Origin: Bacillota bacterium
Lineage (GTDB): Bacteria; Bacillota; Limnochordia; JAAZLZ01
Direction of reading: 5' to 3'
Length of the DNA stretch: 16,697 nucleotides
Assembly (NCBI GenBank): GCA_012799075.1
Contig: JAAZLZ010000131.1
Span: 1-16,697, forward strand
A program made the position numbers and the translations under genes. This document shows positions 6,807 to 13,701 of the stretch, in pieces; the stretch's first letter is position 1; the number at the start of each line of letters is the position of its first letter. The notes under the pieces were generated by a model that was not told where the DNA came from, searched no databases, and worked only from the letters and a program-made list of their open reading frames with translations.

Positions 6807-6952
6807 GTGTGCCTGCTTAGGAATGTCACTGGGCATGCGCGGCCTGTAAATCCGCGGAAAGAAGGTGGTGGGTGCATACTGCGAAGATATCTTGAGGCAT
6901 GTTGGAAAAACCGGATGATAATGAGTATTGTTGATGAGGGGAGGCTAAACCC

Positions 6953-8245
6953 ATGGTTATGAGAAGGACCAGAACTCTTGTCGTGATACTAACGGTCGTG
7001 ATGCTCTTGATGGGCGCTGTCGGGGGTGCGGCTGGCGGTGAGATTCCGAGTGGTCCGATCAAGATAGGTTTTGCGGTGCCAATGTCGGGAACGGCAACTT
7101 CACTGGCCCCCGATGCCGGGATTAATGCAGAGATAGCAGTGGAGTATATAAACAAGTACGAGGGCGGCATACTTGGCCGGCCAGTAAAAGCCTATATTTA
7201 CGACACCAAGGGCGATCCACAGACAGCCGTTGATGTGTTCGGCAAGCTGATCGAAAATGATGGGGTTGAGGCCGTGTTGGGGTGCCTGTCCTCCGGCACC
7301 GGGCTGGCTATTGCCCCAAGGGTTGAAAGCAAGTGGAAAATCCCTACGCTTCTTCTTGAGGCGACCACTATGCAGATGTTCACCACCGCGGTGCCAAACC
7401 CCAAGTATGTATTTAGAATTGGTCCCGATGATGTGATGCAATCCATTACACACGTAAAAGCCGTACTCGGGAAGAAGCCGGATCTAAAGACAATAGCTTT
7501 GGGCGCTCCCGACTATGAATGGGGGCATGATGTGGTTAGCAGCTTCACCAAGATCTTGAAGCAGCTGAGGCCGGATGTTGAGGTTGTGTACACCTTTTTC
7601 CACCCATTTGGAGAGGCGAGTCCCAACTTTGCCGCCTACATCACCGAGCTCATGCAGCGAAAGCCGGATGTTTATGTGGGCTACTCCTGGGGAACAGACG
7701 GTGTTGCATGGCACAATCAGGCCAGGGCCATGGGGCTCTACAGCCGCATACCATTAATATTCGATGTGTTCAGCGGAACTGCCAAAGGACAACTGGCAAC
7801 CGAGGGCGTGCTGGGTGAAACCAGGGCAGGCAATTGCATGTTCCCGCCCCACGCCTTGGGGTATCCCAACAGCAAGCTCGCGCCTATGATCCTCGAGAGG
7901 GTCGGCGCCCTTCCGACCTATGGAATGGGCGTCCATATGCTCACCGGGATGCTGTACCTGAAAGCCGCCTATGAGAAGGCATACGACCTAACCGGCCAAT
8001 ATCCAACGCCGGAAATGCTGGCCAAGACCATTGACGGATTATCAATCATCGGTCCTTGCGGAATCACGTCCATGATCAATCATCAGTCGACCGCTCCCGG
8101 TATGGCCGTCGGAAAGCTTCATCAGCGAGAGGACGGCCTGTGGATCATGGAAGATATGCTAATCGTTCCCGATTACCTAAGAATAGTGCCGCCATGGATG
8201 ACGGTCGATGAGTTCATCGGCAAGCTGGGTGAGATCGGCCAATAG
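6953..8245 (+). CDS. Branched-chain amino acid-type ABC transporter substrate-binding protein (LivJ/LivK-like, HAAT family)
   Basis: This 430-residue extracytoplasmic binding protein opens with Met-Val-Met-Arg-Arg and a hydrophobic core to about residue 24, then GGAAGGE, a plausible signal peptidase I site. There is no cysteine, so no lipobox. The mature domain starts with a PIKIGFAVPMSGTA-like strand (about 36-49) and continues with GGILGRPV and Asp-Thr-Lys-Gly-Asp-Pro. This is the type I periplasmic-binding fold of the hydrophobic amino acid uptake family, whose members also bind amides and aromatic acids. It is longer than E. coli LivJ/LivK (about 370). ATG at 6953 follows GGGGAGG with 8-nt spacing. 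It is first of five importer genes and delivers substrate to the LivH/LivM channel. The ligand cannot be read from the sequence; the methyltransferase upstream suggests a methylated compound. Confidence 0.93.
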   Translation: MVMRRTRTLVVILTVVMLLMGAVGGAAGGEIPSGPIKIGFAVPMSGTATSLAPDAGINAEIAVEYINKYEGGILGRPVKAYIYDTKGDPQTAVDVFGKLIENDGVEAVLGCLSSGTGLAIAPRVESKWKIPTLLLEATTMQMFTTAVPNPKYVFRIGPDDVMQSITHVKAVLGKKPDLKTIALGAPDYEWGHDVVSSFTKILKQLRPDVEVVYTFFHPFGEASPNFAAYITELMQRKPDVYVGYSWGTDGVAWHNQARAMGLYSRIPLIFDVFSGTAKGQLATEGVLGETRAGNCMFPPHALGYPNSKLAPMILERVGALPTYGMGVHMLTGMLYLKAAYEKAYDLTGQYPTPEMLAKTIDGLSIIGPCGITSMINHQSTAPGMAVGKLHQREDGLWIMEDMLIVPDYLRIVPPWMTVDEFIGKLGEIGQ

Positions 8246-8258
8246 GTTGTACGAGCTC

Positions 8259-8298
8259 GGTAATTGCCTGTGCCAGCTTATCGACACAGGCAATTACC
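8259..8298 (+). repeat. Perfect 14-bp inverted repeat between binding-protein and permease genes
   Basis: GGTAATTGCCTGTG (8259-8272) and CACAGGCAATTACC (8285-8298) pair perfectly around a 12-nt loop. No U-tract follows, so this is not a standard terminator. Placed 14 nt after the binding-protein stop and 35 nt before livH, it fits an mRNA-stabilising stem that keeps binding-protein message in excess over permease message, or an operator. Confidence 0.75.
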
Positions 8299-8332
8299 CA
8301 CACCCCACTAATGCTAATGGAGGAAGGTCAGA

Positions 8333-9223
8333 ATGTTTAGTATGGGTCTTAGATACATCCTAAACGCTTTGCCCGTCGTGTCCTATGTTATCTTGCTGTC
8401 GTTTTCGTATAGTTTCTTATTATACATCTGTGGGCGAGTATCGCTTACCTTTGCAGGCATTTATCTGGTGGGAGCATATGCAACTGTATCTCTTAGCATA
8501 GCATTAATGGGCAACAGCCTGTCGTTTGCCGGGTTCATGGGGATTTTGCTGCTTGCCAGTCTCTTGGGAGCGGCCATGTTAGTCGCGTCGTATCTTTGCT
8601 TTGAGCGCTTTCTTAAAACCGATGTTCACCGAATGGTTGCCACTTCCTCATTGCTGCTCGTTTTCAGAGGGTTGGTCAAAGTTGTCTGGGGGACTACTCC
8701 CGTTACCTACTCAGCCCCCTTCCTCGAATTAGGCGTGAGCGAGATAGCGGGGAACATTGTTCCCAACTACTATTTGTTCATGCTGGGATTGGCTCTGCTT
8801 TTGATGCTGGCGCTGGCTTATTTTCTGAACAGGACTTCATGGGGAATGAGATTCCGTGCCAGTTCATTGGATGGGGACAGGACAATGGCCCAAGCTTGCG
8901 GCGTCAATCAGAACCTCGTCACCCTCATGACCTTTGCGATTTCGGGTGTGCTGGCGGGCCTTGCCGGGGGGCTTTACGCTCCAATCGCGGGTGCTGCATA
9001 CGGGTCGGAAGCCAACGCTCTCCTTCTAGCGGCTCTCTCGGTTATCATTGGAGGAGTTGGGAGCATCGGCGGAGCTGTTCTGGCGGCCTTCATTGTCGGG
9101 ATTGTCAGAGCGGTTGCGGCGATTAAGATGCCGGTGCTCGAGCTCGCTGTCCCGTTCATTATTGCTTCTGTAACGCTGATGCTCAGGCCCTTCGGTATTT
9201 GGGGCAAGGAGTTTAGATACTAA
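8333..9223 (+). CDS. livH: Branched-chain amino acid-type ABC transporter permease LivH
   Basis: This 296-residue very hydrophobic protein has about eight predicted membrane segments, the usual size for LivH (about 290-310). It carries the RASSLDGDRTMAQACGVN stretch (about 178-195), the cytoplasmic coupling segment of this permease family, in which small-Asp/Glu-Ala-Gly-hydrophobic residues contact the ATPase. A Gly-rich AISGVLAGLAGGLYAP segment follows (about 203-218). It forms the inner-membrane channel with LivM. ATG at 8333 has GGAGGAAGG upstream. The next gene starts 22 bp after its stop. Confidence 0.93.
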   Translation: MFSMGLRYILNALPVVSYVILLSFSYSFLLYICGRVSLTFAGIYLVGAYATVSLSIALMGNSLSFAGFMGILLLASLLGAAMLVASYLCFERFLKTDVHRMVATSSLLLVFRGLVKVVWGTTPVTYSAPFLELGVSEIAGNIVPNYYLFMLGLALLLMLALAYFLNRTSWGMRFRASSLDGDRTMAQACGVNQNLVTLMTFAISGVLAGLAGGLYAPIAGAAYGSEANALLLAALSVIIGGVGSIGGAVLAAFIVGIVRAVAAIKMPVLELAVPFIIASVTLMLRPFGIWGKEFRY

Positions 9224-9245
9224 ACGGGTGGGGTGAACTTAATCA

Positions 9246-10268
9246 ATGGGTGCAAACACTCGAACCGGCAGGATGATGCCCTCCTATATCGATGACAGGT
9301 TGATAGCAACGATAGTATTGACAGCCATAGCCGCCGTAATCCCCTTGTTTGTCAGTGAATATGTGCGCACCTTGATACAAAGATGTCTACTATGGATCCC
9401 GCCAACCTTCGGAGTATACATCATCTATAGTCTTCTGCGCCAAGTTCATTTTGCCCAGTCAATTTTCATCGGCCTTGGCAGCTACATCGCGGCCTTCCTG
9501 GCGGGCAAGTATTTCGTAACTAGCGAGCTGTTGATACTGCTTCCCCTGAGCTTGATAGTCAGCATAGGCGTAGCATATGTCTTGGGAATATTCATCATGA
9601 GAAGAACCGGCTTTTATTTTGCCATTATGGGCATCGCTGTGACGATGGCTTTCTGGTCGTTGGTGTATAAAATGAGGCAGATAACCGGAGGCAGCGACGG
9701 CATCTCCGACATAAAGAACCCCAGTTTGTTCGGCATCCAGTTGGGCGACCAAGGCCTTTACTACGTCAGCCTGGTAGTCTCCCTTGGCCTGATTCTATTG
9801 ATGCGCCGCATCCTTCATTCGCCCTTTTCCCTGCAGCTCCGGGCAATAAGCGGCGACCTGCAAAAGGCGGAGTCCATCGGGATTCCGGTGAATGGAATGC
9901 GGAGGCTGGCGTTTATTGTAGCAGGGGCAAATGCTGGTGTGGCCGGCGTTTTGCTCGCTTTCTCGTACAATTATGTCGGACCGACAACATTTGCCTGGGA
10001 GTTTGGAGCTCACTTCGTTCAAGCGGCGATTATTGGCGGAGTGAATTACTTCGTTGGGCCGATCGTTGGTGCGTTTGTCTTCGTTGGTCTGGAATTCCTG
10101 GTGTCGACGTGGTTCCCAAATCTTTGGGAGGTTGTTATTGGCGTAATTGTGGCGGTCATTGTGGTGACTGTAGGCGAAGAAGGAGTCACCGGCATAGTAA
10201 AAGACCTCTTTGGCAGAACCTTGAAGCGGGCAAACCTAGAGGAAAGGACCTACAGCGATGGGAAATAA
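9246..10268 (+). CDS. livM: Branched-chain amino acid-type ABC transporter permease LivM
   Basis: This 340-residue polytopic membrane protein is the second channel subunit. The family motif near the middle, HFAQSIFIGLGSYIAAFLAG (about 69-88), corresponds to the LivM signature Leu-Gly-His-Ala-Ala-Phe-Phe-Gly-Ile-Gly-Ala-Tyr. The coupling region LRAISGDLQKAESIGIPVN (about 198-216) and a late GAHFVQAAIIGG block follow. The first about 40 residues form one hydrophobic segment and the C-terminus is a charged tail. ATG at 9246 has only a weak GGTGGGGTG upstream; ATG at 9276 or 9279 is also possible. The last 11 bases overlap the start of livG, indicating translational coupling. Confidence 0.92.
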   Translation: MGANTRTGRMMPSYIDDRLIATIVLTAIAAVIPLFVSEYVRTLIQRCLLWIPPTFGVYIIYSLLRQVHFAQSIFIGLGSYIAAFLAGKYFVTSELLILLPLSLIVSIGVAYVLGIFIMRRTGFYFAIMGIAVTMAFWSLVYKMRQITGGSDGISDIKNPSLFGIQLGDQGLYYVSLVVSLGLILLMRRILHSPFSLQLRAISGDLQKAESIGIPVNGMRRLAFIVAGANAGVAGVLLAFSYNYVGPTTFAWEFGAHFVQAAIIGGVNYFVGPIVGAFVFVGLEFLVSTWFPNLWEVVIGVIVAVIVVTVGEEGVTGIVKDLFGRTLKRANLEERTYSDGK

Positions 10269-11025
10269 TCAACAGCCAGTCTTGCTGGCAGCTGAGAAGT
10301 TGAGAAAGTTCTACGGCGAAGTAAGGGCCGCTAATGACATCTCGCTGGAGATTGCCCAGGGGCAGGTGCTTACCCTGGTGGGTGCCAACGGCGCCGGCAA
10401 GAGCACTTTCCTAAACTTGCTCACAGGGCTTGTAAAGCCCGACCGGGGAGAGATCAGACTCCTGGGCAAGCGCATTACAGGTCTTGCACCCGAGCAAAGG
10501 GCCAAGATGGGCATAGTCAAGACCTTTCAACTGGAGCATGTATTCGGCGATATGACCGTCTTCGATCACGTAAGGACCGCTTGCTTGTCTGCCGCGGGGA
10601 AGCACTATTCGATGTTCAAAGACATCAGCACCGAAACCGAGATTAATGGGCAGACCGAACAACTACTTGAGTTGTTCGATCTTGCGAGAGTCAGCCAGAG
10701 TCTGGTCAAGAATCTAGGGCACGGGTTCAAAAAGGTGATCGATATTGCGACTTCATTTGCGATGAAGCCAAAGATCTTGCTGGTGGATGAACCCACGAGC
10801 GGAGTGGGCGAAGAGGAGAAGTATCACATTATGGAGCTGATGATGAACCAGATACGGGCGAATAACCTCGCAGCGATCATAGTGGAGCATGATCTGAACC
10901 TGGTGAAGGATCTCTCGAATGAGACAATCGTAATGCACGAGGGGGAATTCATTGCCAGGGGGGCGCCAGGAGATGTCTTCGGCCAGGACAAGGTAGTAGA
11001 AGTCCTTGTGGGGAGGGGATTTTAG
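10258..11025 (+). CDS. livG: Liv-type ABC transporter ATP-binding protein LivG with atypical signature motif
   Basis: This 255-residue cytoplasmic ATPase powers the importer. Walker A is GANGAGKST (42-50), the Q-loop lies in KTFQLEHVF (88-96), Walker B ends Asp177-Glu178 and the switch histidine is His211 in IVEHD. The C-terminal extension ending VEVLVGRGF fits LivG. The ABC signature, normally LSYGQ or LAYGQ in LivG, reads LGHGF (153-157), which is unusual. The ATG overlaps the end of livM by 11 bp and the gene abuts livF with no spacer. Confidence 0.93.
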   Translation: MGNNQQPVLLAAEKLRKFYGEVRAANDISLEIAQGQVLTLVGANGAGKSTFLNLLTGLVKPDRGEIRLLGKRITGLAPEQRAKMGIVKTFQLEHVFGDMTVFDHVRTACLSAAGKHYSMFKDISTETEINGQTEQLLELFDLARVSQSLVKNLGHGFKKVIDIATSFAMKPKILLVDEPTSGVGEEEKYHIMELMMNQIRANNLAAIIVEHDLNLVKDLSNETIVMHEGEFIARGAPGDVFGQDKVVEVLVGRGF

Positions 11026-11760
11026 TTGCTTGCGATAGATGGCTTAACGGTCTCCTACGGGACTGAAATTGCCGTGAAGAATGTGTCCTTAACGGTCTCT
11101 GGGGAAGTGGTCTGCCTGTGCGGCCGAAACGGCGCCGGCAAATCCACGCTGCTTAAAGCAGTGGCGGGGATAGCGGACATAGATTCGGGCCGAATATTGC
11201 TGGATGGCAAAAACGTAGTCGATATACCCCTCCATAAACGACTAGAGGCCGGCATCGGGTATGTCCCTGAAGACAGGAAGCTATTCAATGAAATGACGGT
11301 AAGGGAGAATGTGGAGGTGGCCAGAATAGGCGCCAGAGCCGCTGGCAGGAAGGACATGGACGTAAATGAATTCCTGCCGGAGCTGGCCTCCTTCTATGAT
11401 AGAAAGAGCAAGCTGCTAAGCGGCGGACAACAGAAAATGGTGAGCATTGCGAGGGCCATCGTTGCCTCCCCCAAAGTAGTGCTGTTCGATGAACTGTTGG
11501 AAGGGCTCGCCCAGGCAATGGCTTTCAAGATTTGTGATGTGGTAAAGAGACTGAAGGCAGAGGGAAAGGATATTCTCTGTGCCGAATCAAGTTTGGATAA
11601 GGCAAGCCTCTACGCGGACAGAGTAATCTGGCTGGAACAGGGGAAAATCGTGGCAATGGGCACTCCGGCCGAGATCAAGAGCCAGATGATGGAACACATC
11701 AGAAAAATGCCGGTGGGCCAAGACTTCCGTCAAGGGGATGAAGGCTGCCGCCCTAGTTAG
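11026..11760 (+). CDS. livF: Liv-type ABC transporter ATP-binding protein LivF
   Basis: This 244-residue ATPase is the partner of LivG. It has Walker A GRNGAGKST (33-41), a GYVPEDRKLF segment (78-87) typical of LivF, signature LSGGQ (131-135) and Walker B ending Asp155-Glu156. Two positions are unlike common LivF: DEPSEGL is DELLEGL (Pro to Leu at 157), and the VEQN switch segment is AESS (186-189). The start is TTG at 11026, directly after the livG stop, with GGGGAGGGG inside the livG end as ribosome site. This is the last gene of the importer operon; a strong terminator follows 41 bp later. Confidence 0.92.
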   Translation: MLAIDGLTVSYGTEIAVKNVSLTVSGEVVCLCGRNGAGKSTLLKAVAGIADIDSGRILLDGKNVVDIPLHKRLEAGIGYVPEDRKLFNEMTVRENVEVARIGARAAGRKDMDVNEFLPELASFYDRKSKLLSGGQQKMVSIARAIVASPKVVLFDELLEGLAQAMAFKICDVVKRLKAEGKDILCAESSLDKASLYADRVIWLEQGKIVAMGTPAEIKSQMMEHIRKMPVGQDFRQGDEGCRPS

Positions 11761-11801
11761 CCCGCTGGTGCAAAGTTCTATTCCAAGAAGGGCCTCGTCT
11801 C

Positions 11802-11831
11802 CCTGGGAGCTGGAGCTCCCAGGAGTTTTTT
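11802..11831 (+). terminator. Strong intrinsic terminator of the gntR-methyltransferase-liv block
   Basis: A perfect 10-bp stem (CCTGGGAGCT at 11802-11811 with AGCTCCCAGG at 11814-11823) with a GG loop is followed by AG and six T residues (11826-11831). The rest of the gap to 11972 holds no gene. It contains CCGGCC/GGCCGG repeats but no clear promoter for the next gene. Confidence 0.93.
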
Positions 11832-11972
11832 CACTATGCACGGAATGATTCCCCAATCCCCCCTTGCTGCCAAACCAGGCTTCCCCAAATAGGTAGTCCG
11901 GCCTAGGACCGATCCGGCCGGGAGGGAATAGGCTGACAGGGAAAGAGGGAGTTTTGCGGAGGGGGAAAGGAT

Positions 11973-12188
11973 GTGTCGGACCTTAATAGCTTGTTGAAGC
12001 TGCTGGAATCGGGGGAGCTTGGCAAGTTGGCCAGGGGGCTGTCGGCCGCAGACCAACAGATGATTAAGCAGGTGGGGCAAGCCTTGAGCGCCAGTCTCAA
12101 TCCCCAGCAGCAGCAGGTGGTGAACGAATTGGTCAAAACCTTGATCGGCAATCTGGATGACAGAGGGAAGCAGGGGGGAGGGACATGA
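11973..12188 (+). CDS. Small conserved-looking hypothetical protein (71 aa)
   Basis: The product is not recognised. GTG at 11973 is preceded by GGAGGGGGAAAGG, a good ribosome binding site, and the stop overlaps the next gene's ATG in the sequence ATGA, the usual sign of a translationally coupled pair. The protein is helical-looking and amphipathic, with regular Leu spacing in the N-terminal half (LNSLLKLLESGELGKLARGL), a Gln-rich stretch (NPQQQQVVNEL) and a Gly-rich tail. No transmembrane segment, cysteine or catalytic motif is visible. It may form a complex with the downstream 170-residue protein. Confidence 0.65.
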   Translation: MSDLNSLLKLLESGELGKLARGLSAADQQMIKQVGQALSASLNPQQQQVVNELVKTLIGNLDDRGKQGGGT

Positions 12189-12697
12189 AGAAGAAAAAGG
12201 CTATTCCTGCCAGCCAGTTGGAACAGAAGAGCCACGAGTTTAGAGAGCGGGTGGAACAAGTCGTCAAGGTGTCTGAAGAGCGGGAGCCGGACTCGGAAGA
12301 GGCCGCATCCGAAGGGCAGGCGGAAGAAGCCTCCTTTGAGGACCTCCCCTGGAATGGGGCTGCGGAAGCAGACGAAGGTCCGATTGCAAGGGAGACCGTT
12401 GAGGAGGAAGAGCTTCAGGTCGAGACTGGCCCCCCGGACCCGAGGGTCGACTTGATCCTAAACATGGTGGATGAACTCCTGGGAGGAGTAATTTGTCGCT
12501 GGGACCGGATTGAGCAGATTGTCATGAGGGTGGTGGGACTTGTAATCAGGGTTTATCTGCTCCAGGCCAATGTGCTCAGAACCTTAGAGATGGGGGAGAC
12601 CCCGGTGGATTCCATCGAGTTGGATGATGAGACCAAGGCAAACCTCCTGGGAATGTTAAACAGCCTCCTGGAAGGTCTGGAAAAACCAACCCCGTGA
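12185..12697 (+). CDS. Hypothetical protein with acidic N-terminal tail and helical C-terminal domain (170 aa)
   Basis: The product is not recognised. It has three parts: a Lys-rich start (Met then four Lys), a strongly acidic, probably disordered stretch to about residue 85 rich in Glu, Ala and Asp, and a C-terminal domain (about 88-165) predicted helical, with a hydrophobic core around LGGVICRWDRIEQIVMRVVG and then VIRVYLLQANVLRTLEMG. The hydrophobic segment is broken by Arg and Asp, so it is more likely an amphipathic packing helix than a membrane span. ATG at 12185 overlaps the previous stop by four bases and has GGGAGGG upstream. The pair forms a unit between two terminator-like structures. 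Confidence 0.7.
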   Translation: MKKKKAIPASQLEQKSHEFRERVEQVVKVSEEREPDSEEAASEGQAEEASFEDLPWNGAAEADEGPIARETVEEEELQVETGPPDPRVDLILNMVDELLGGVICRWDRIEQIVMRVVGLVIRVYLLQANVLRTLEMGETPVDSIELDDETKANLLGMLNSLLEGLEKPTP

Positions 12698-12699
12698 GG

Positions 12700-12733
12700 G
12701 GGCCTGCAGGCCCGCCGGAATCGGCCGGCGGGC
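12700..12733. terminator. Overlapping GC-rich palindromes between convergent genes
   Basis: GGGCCTGCAGGCCC (12700-12713) is a perfect 14-bp palindrome. It overlaps a second structure, GCCCGCCGG (12710-12718) pairing with CCGGCGGGC (12725-12733) around a 6-nt loop. The two share bases and are mutually exclusive. Neither side has a proper U-tract (TCTAAAA rightward, GGCCTGCAGG leftward), so termination here may be non-canonical or factor-assisted, for both the 170-residue gene and the PHP gene. Confidence 0.5.
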
Positions 12734-12734
12734 T

Positions 12735-13547
12735 CTAAAATGTTAAGGGGTGCAGGGTTTTCCGGCGGCCGGTGAATAAGGCCAGCTCTTTACAGCCTGT
12801 CTCCTGCAGCAGCTCCTTCACCTTGGCGAAGTCCCTGGCCACCTCCCAGGGTCGGTGGGCATCGGAGCCAATGGTGACCGCCACTCCCCTCGCGAGGCAG
12901 TCCTCAAGGAAGGCCGCCGCCGGATAGATTTCACCGACGGGCTTGTGCAATCCGGCCGAGTTGACCTCCAGGCAGACCTGGGCTTCAGCTAGAGCTTCGG
13001 CTGCGTTTTCGTAGTGGATCTGGACGCCTGCCCGGGGGAAAAAGCCGAATTTCTTGATCAGGTCAGGATGGGCCATGCTGTCAAACAGTCCGGACTTGAC
13101 TGCCGAGATGAAGATGGCAAAGTATCGATGCCAGAGCTCGTCAATGTCCTTGTGGGCGTACTCATCGATCAAGCTGGGATCATCAAAGGGCCAATCGTCG
13201 ATTAGGTGAATCGAACCGAGCACGAAGTCGAAGGGATGCTGACTAAGGAGCTCTTCCAGCTCCTTTTCTTTATTGGGAATGTAATCGGCTTCGACGCCCA
13301 GCTTAATTTTAATTTCAGGGTATTCGTGTCGGAGCTTCAGGACAGCCTCGCAGTAGCCGGGGAGCTCCTCCATCCGCATAGCATAACGGCCGTGCCAAGG
13401 ATGGTCCGCGGGCAGATGGACGAAGGGCAGATGGTCGGAAAAGGCGATCTCTTTTAGTCCCTGCCGAATGGCTTCCTCGACGTATTCTTCCATTTCGCCC
13501 TGGGCATGGCCGCAGAGGGGCGTATGCATGTGATAGTCGACAAACAT
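12735..13547 (-). CDS. PHP-domain phosphoesterase, histidinol-phosphatase (HisJ/HisK) family
   Basis: This 270-residue metal-dependent phosphatase has the size of HisJ-type histidinol-phosphatases, which make histidinol in histidine synthesis. PHP metal motifs are seen in order: His6-X-His8 and His14 in HMHTPLCGH, AFSDHLP with the Asp-His pair, VEADYIP, a VLGSIHLI strand, DSMAHPD, LEVNSAG and the final IGSDAHRP. No other his gene is in view, so another phosphoester substrate cannot be excluded. The open frame extends far upstream to 14177, but that part is antisense to the helix-turn-helix gene. ATG at 13547 begins directly at the first conserved strand and has GGGG and AAAGGG upstream. A perfect Shine-Dalgarno sequence lies farther back behind a hairpin, and a TTG at 13568 is an alternative start. 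Confidence 0.9.
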   Translation of the reverse strand: MFVDYHMHTPLCGHAQGEMEEYVEEAIRQGLKEIAFSDHLPFVHLPADHPWHGRYAMRMEELPGYCEAVLKLRHEYPEIKIKLGVEADYIPNKEKELEELLSQHPFDFVLGSIHLIDDWPFDDPSLIDEYAHKDIDELWHRYFAIFISAVKSGLFDSMAHPDLIKKFGFFPRAGVQIHYENAAEALAEAQVCLEVNSAGLHKPVGEIYPAAAFLEDCLARGVAVTIGSDAHRPWEVARDFAKVKELLQETGCKELALFTGRRKTLHPLTF

Positions 13548-13553
13548 CCCTTT

Positions 13554-13591
13554 GCCCCTTGTTTCCAAGGAAACGGGGCTTTCACCTCCTT
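13554..13591 (-). promoter_or_regulatory. Hairpin-separated Shine-Dalgarno sequence of the PHP gene
   Basis: On the minus strand AAGGAGGTGA (13591-13582), fully complementary to the 16S rRNA 3' end, is followed after two bases by a hairpin. The hairpin has GCCCC/GGGGC (13579-13575 with 13558-13554) as lower stem, a two-base bulge, and GTTTCC/GGAAAC (13574-13569 with 13566-13561) as upper stem. Linear distance from GGAGG to ATG is 37 nt; folding the 26-nt hairpin out leaves 11 nt. The structure may therefore present the ribosome site to the ATG. Confidence 0.55.
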
Positions 13592-13611
13592 GATGAATCC
13601 AGTTCGTTCTT

Positions 13612-13620
13612 ATTATAGCA
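13612..13620 (-). promoter_or_regulatory. Extended -10 promoter of the PHP gene
   Basis: On the minus strand TGCTATAAT (13620-13612) gives a perfect TATAAT with an extended TGC. No good -35 is seen, as is common for extended -10 promoters. Transcription would start near 13605. Confidence 0.6.
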
Positions 13621-13648
13621 TTTAGGGATTCCCTTTTCCTGCGGTTTC

Positions 13649-13657
13649 TGGTATGAT
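13649..13657 (+). promoter_or_regulatory. Candidate extended -10 promoter of the helix-turn-helix gene
   Basis: TGGTATGAT provides TG-N plus TATGAT (5 of 6 matches to TATAAT). The -35 region is weak (TTCCCT at 17-bp spacing). It points away from the PHP promoter, so the two transcripts diverge. Confidence 0.45.
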
Positions 13658-13660
13658 GTC

Positions 13661-13680
13661 TGTATACATTTATGTGCACA
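13661..13680 (+). promoter_or_regulatory. Tandem TGTRYACA palindromes, candidate operators
   Basis: TGTATACA (13661-13668) and TGTGCACA (13673-13680) are two perfect palindromes sharing TGT-RY-ACA, with centres 12 bp apart. They lie just downstream of the rightward -10, across the likely transcription start. They are good candidate binding sites for the helix-turn-helix protein encoded directly downstream. Symmetry and position are seen; binding is inferred. Confidence 0.45.
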
Positions 13681-13701
13681 TCTTGAGGGGGGGAGCAAAG
13701 T

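Noticed and set aside
6807..6952. Separate promoter for the importer genes
   Set aside because: Only weak boxes were found (for example TTGAGG with GATAAT at 19 bp); there is no terminator in the gap, so read-through from gntR is equally likely.
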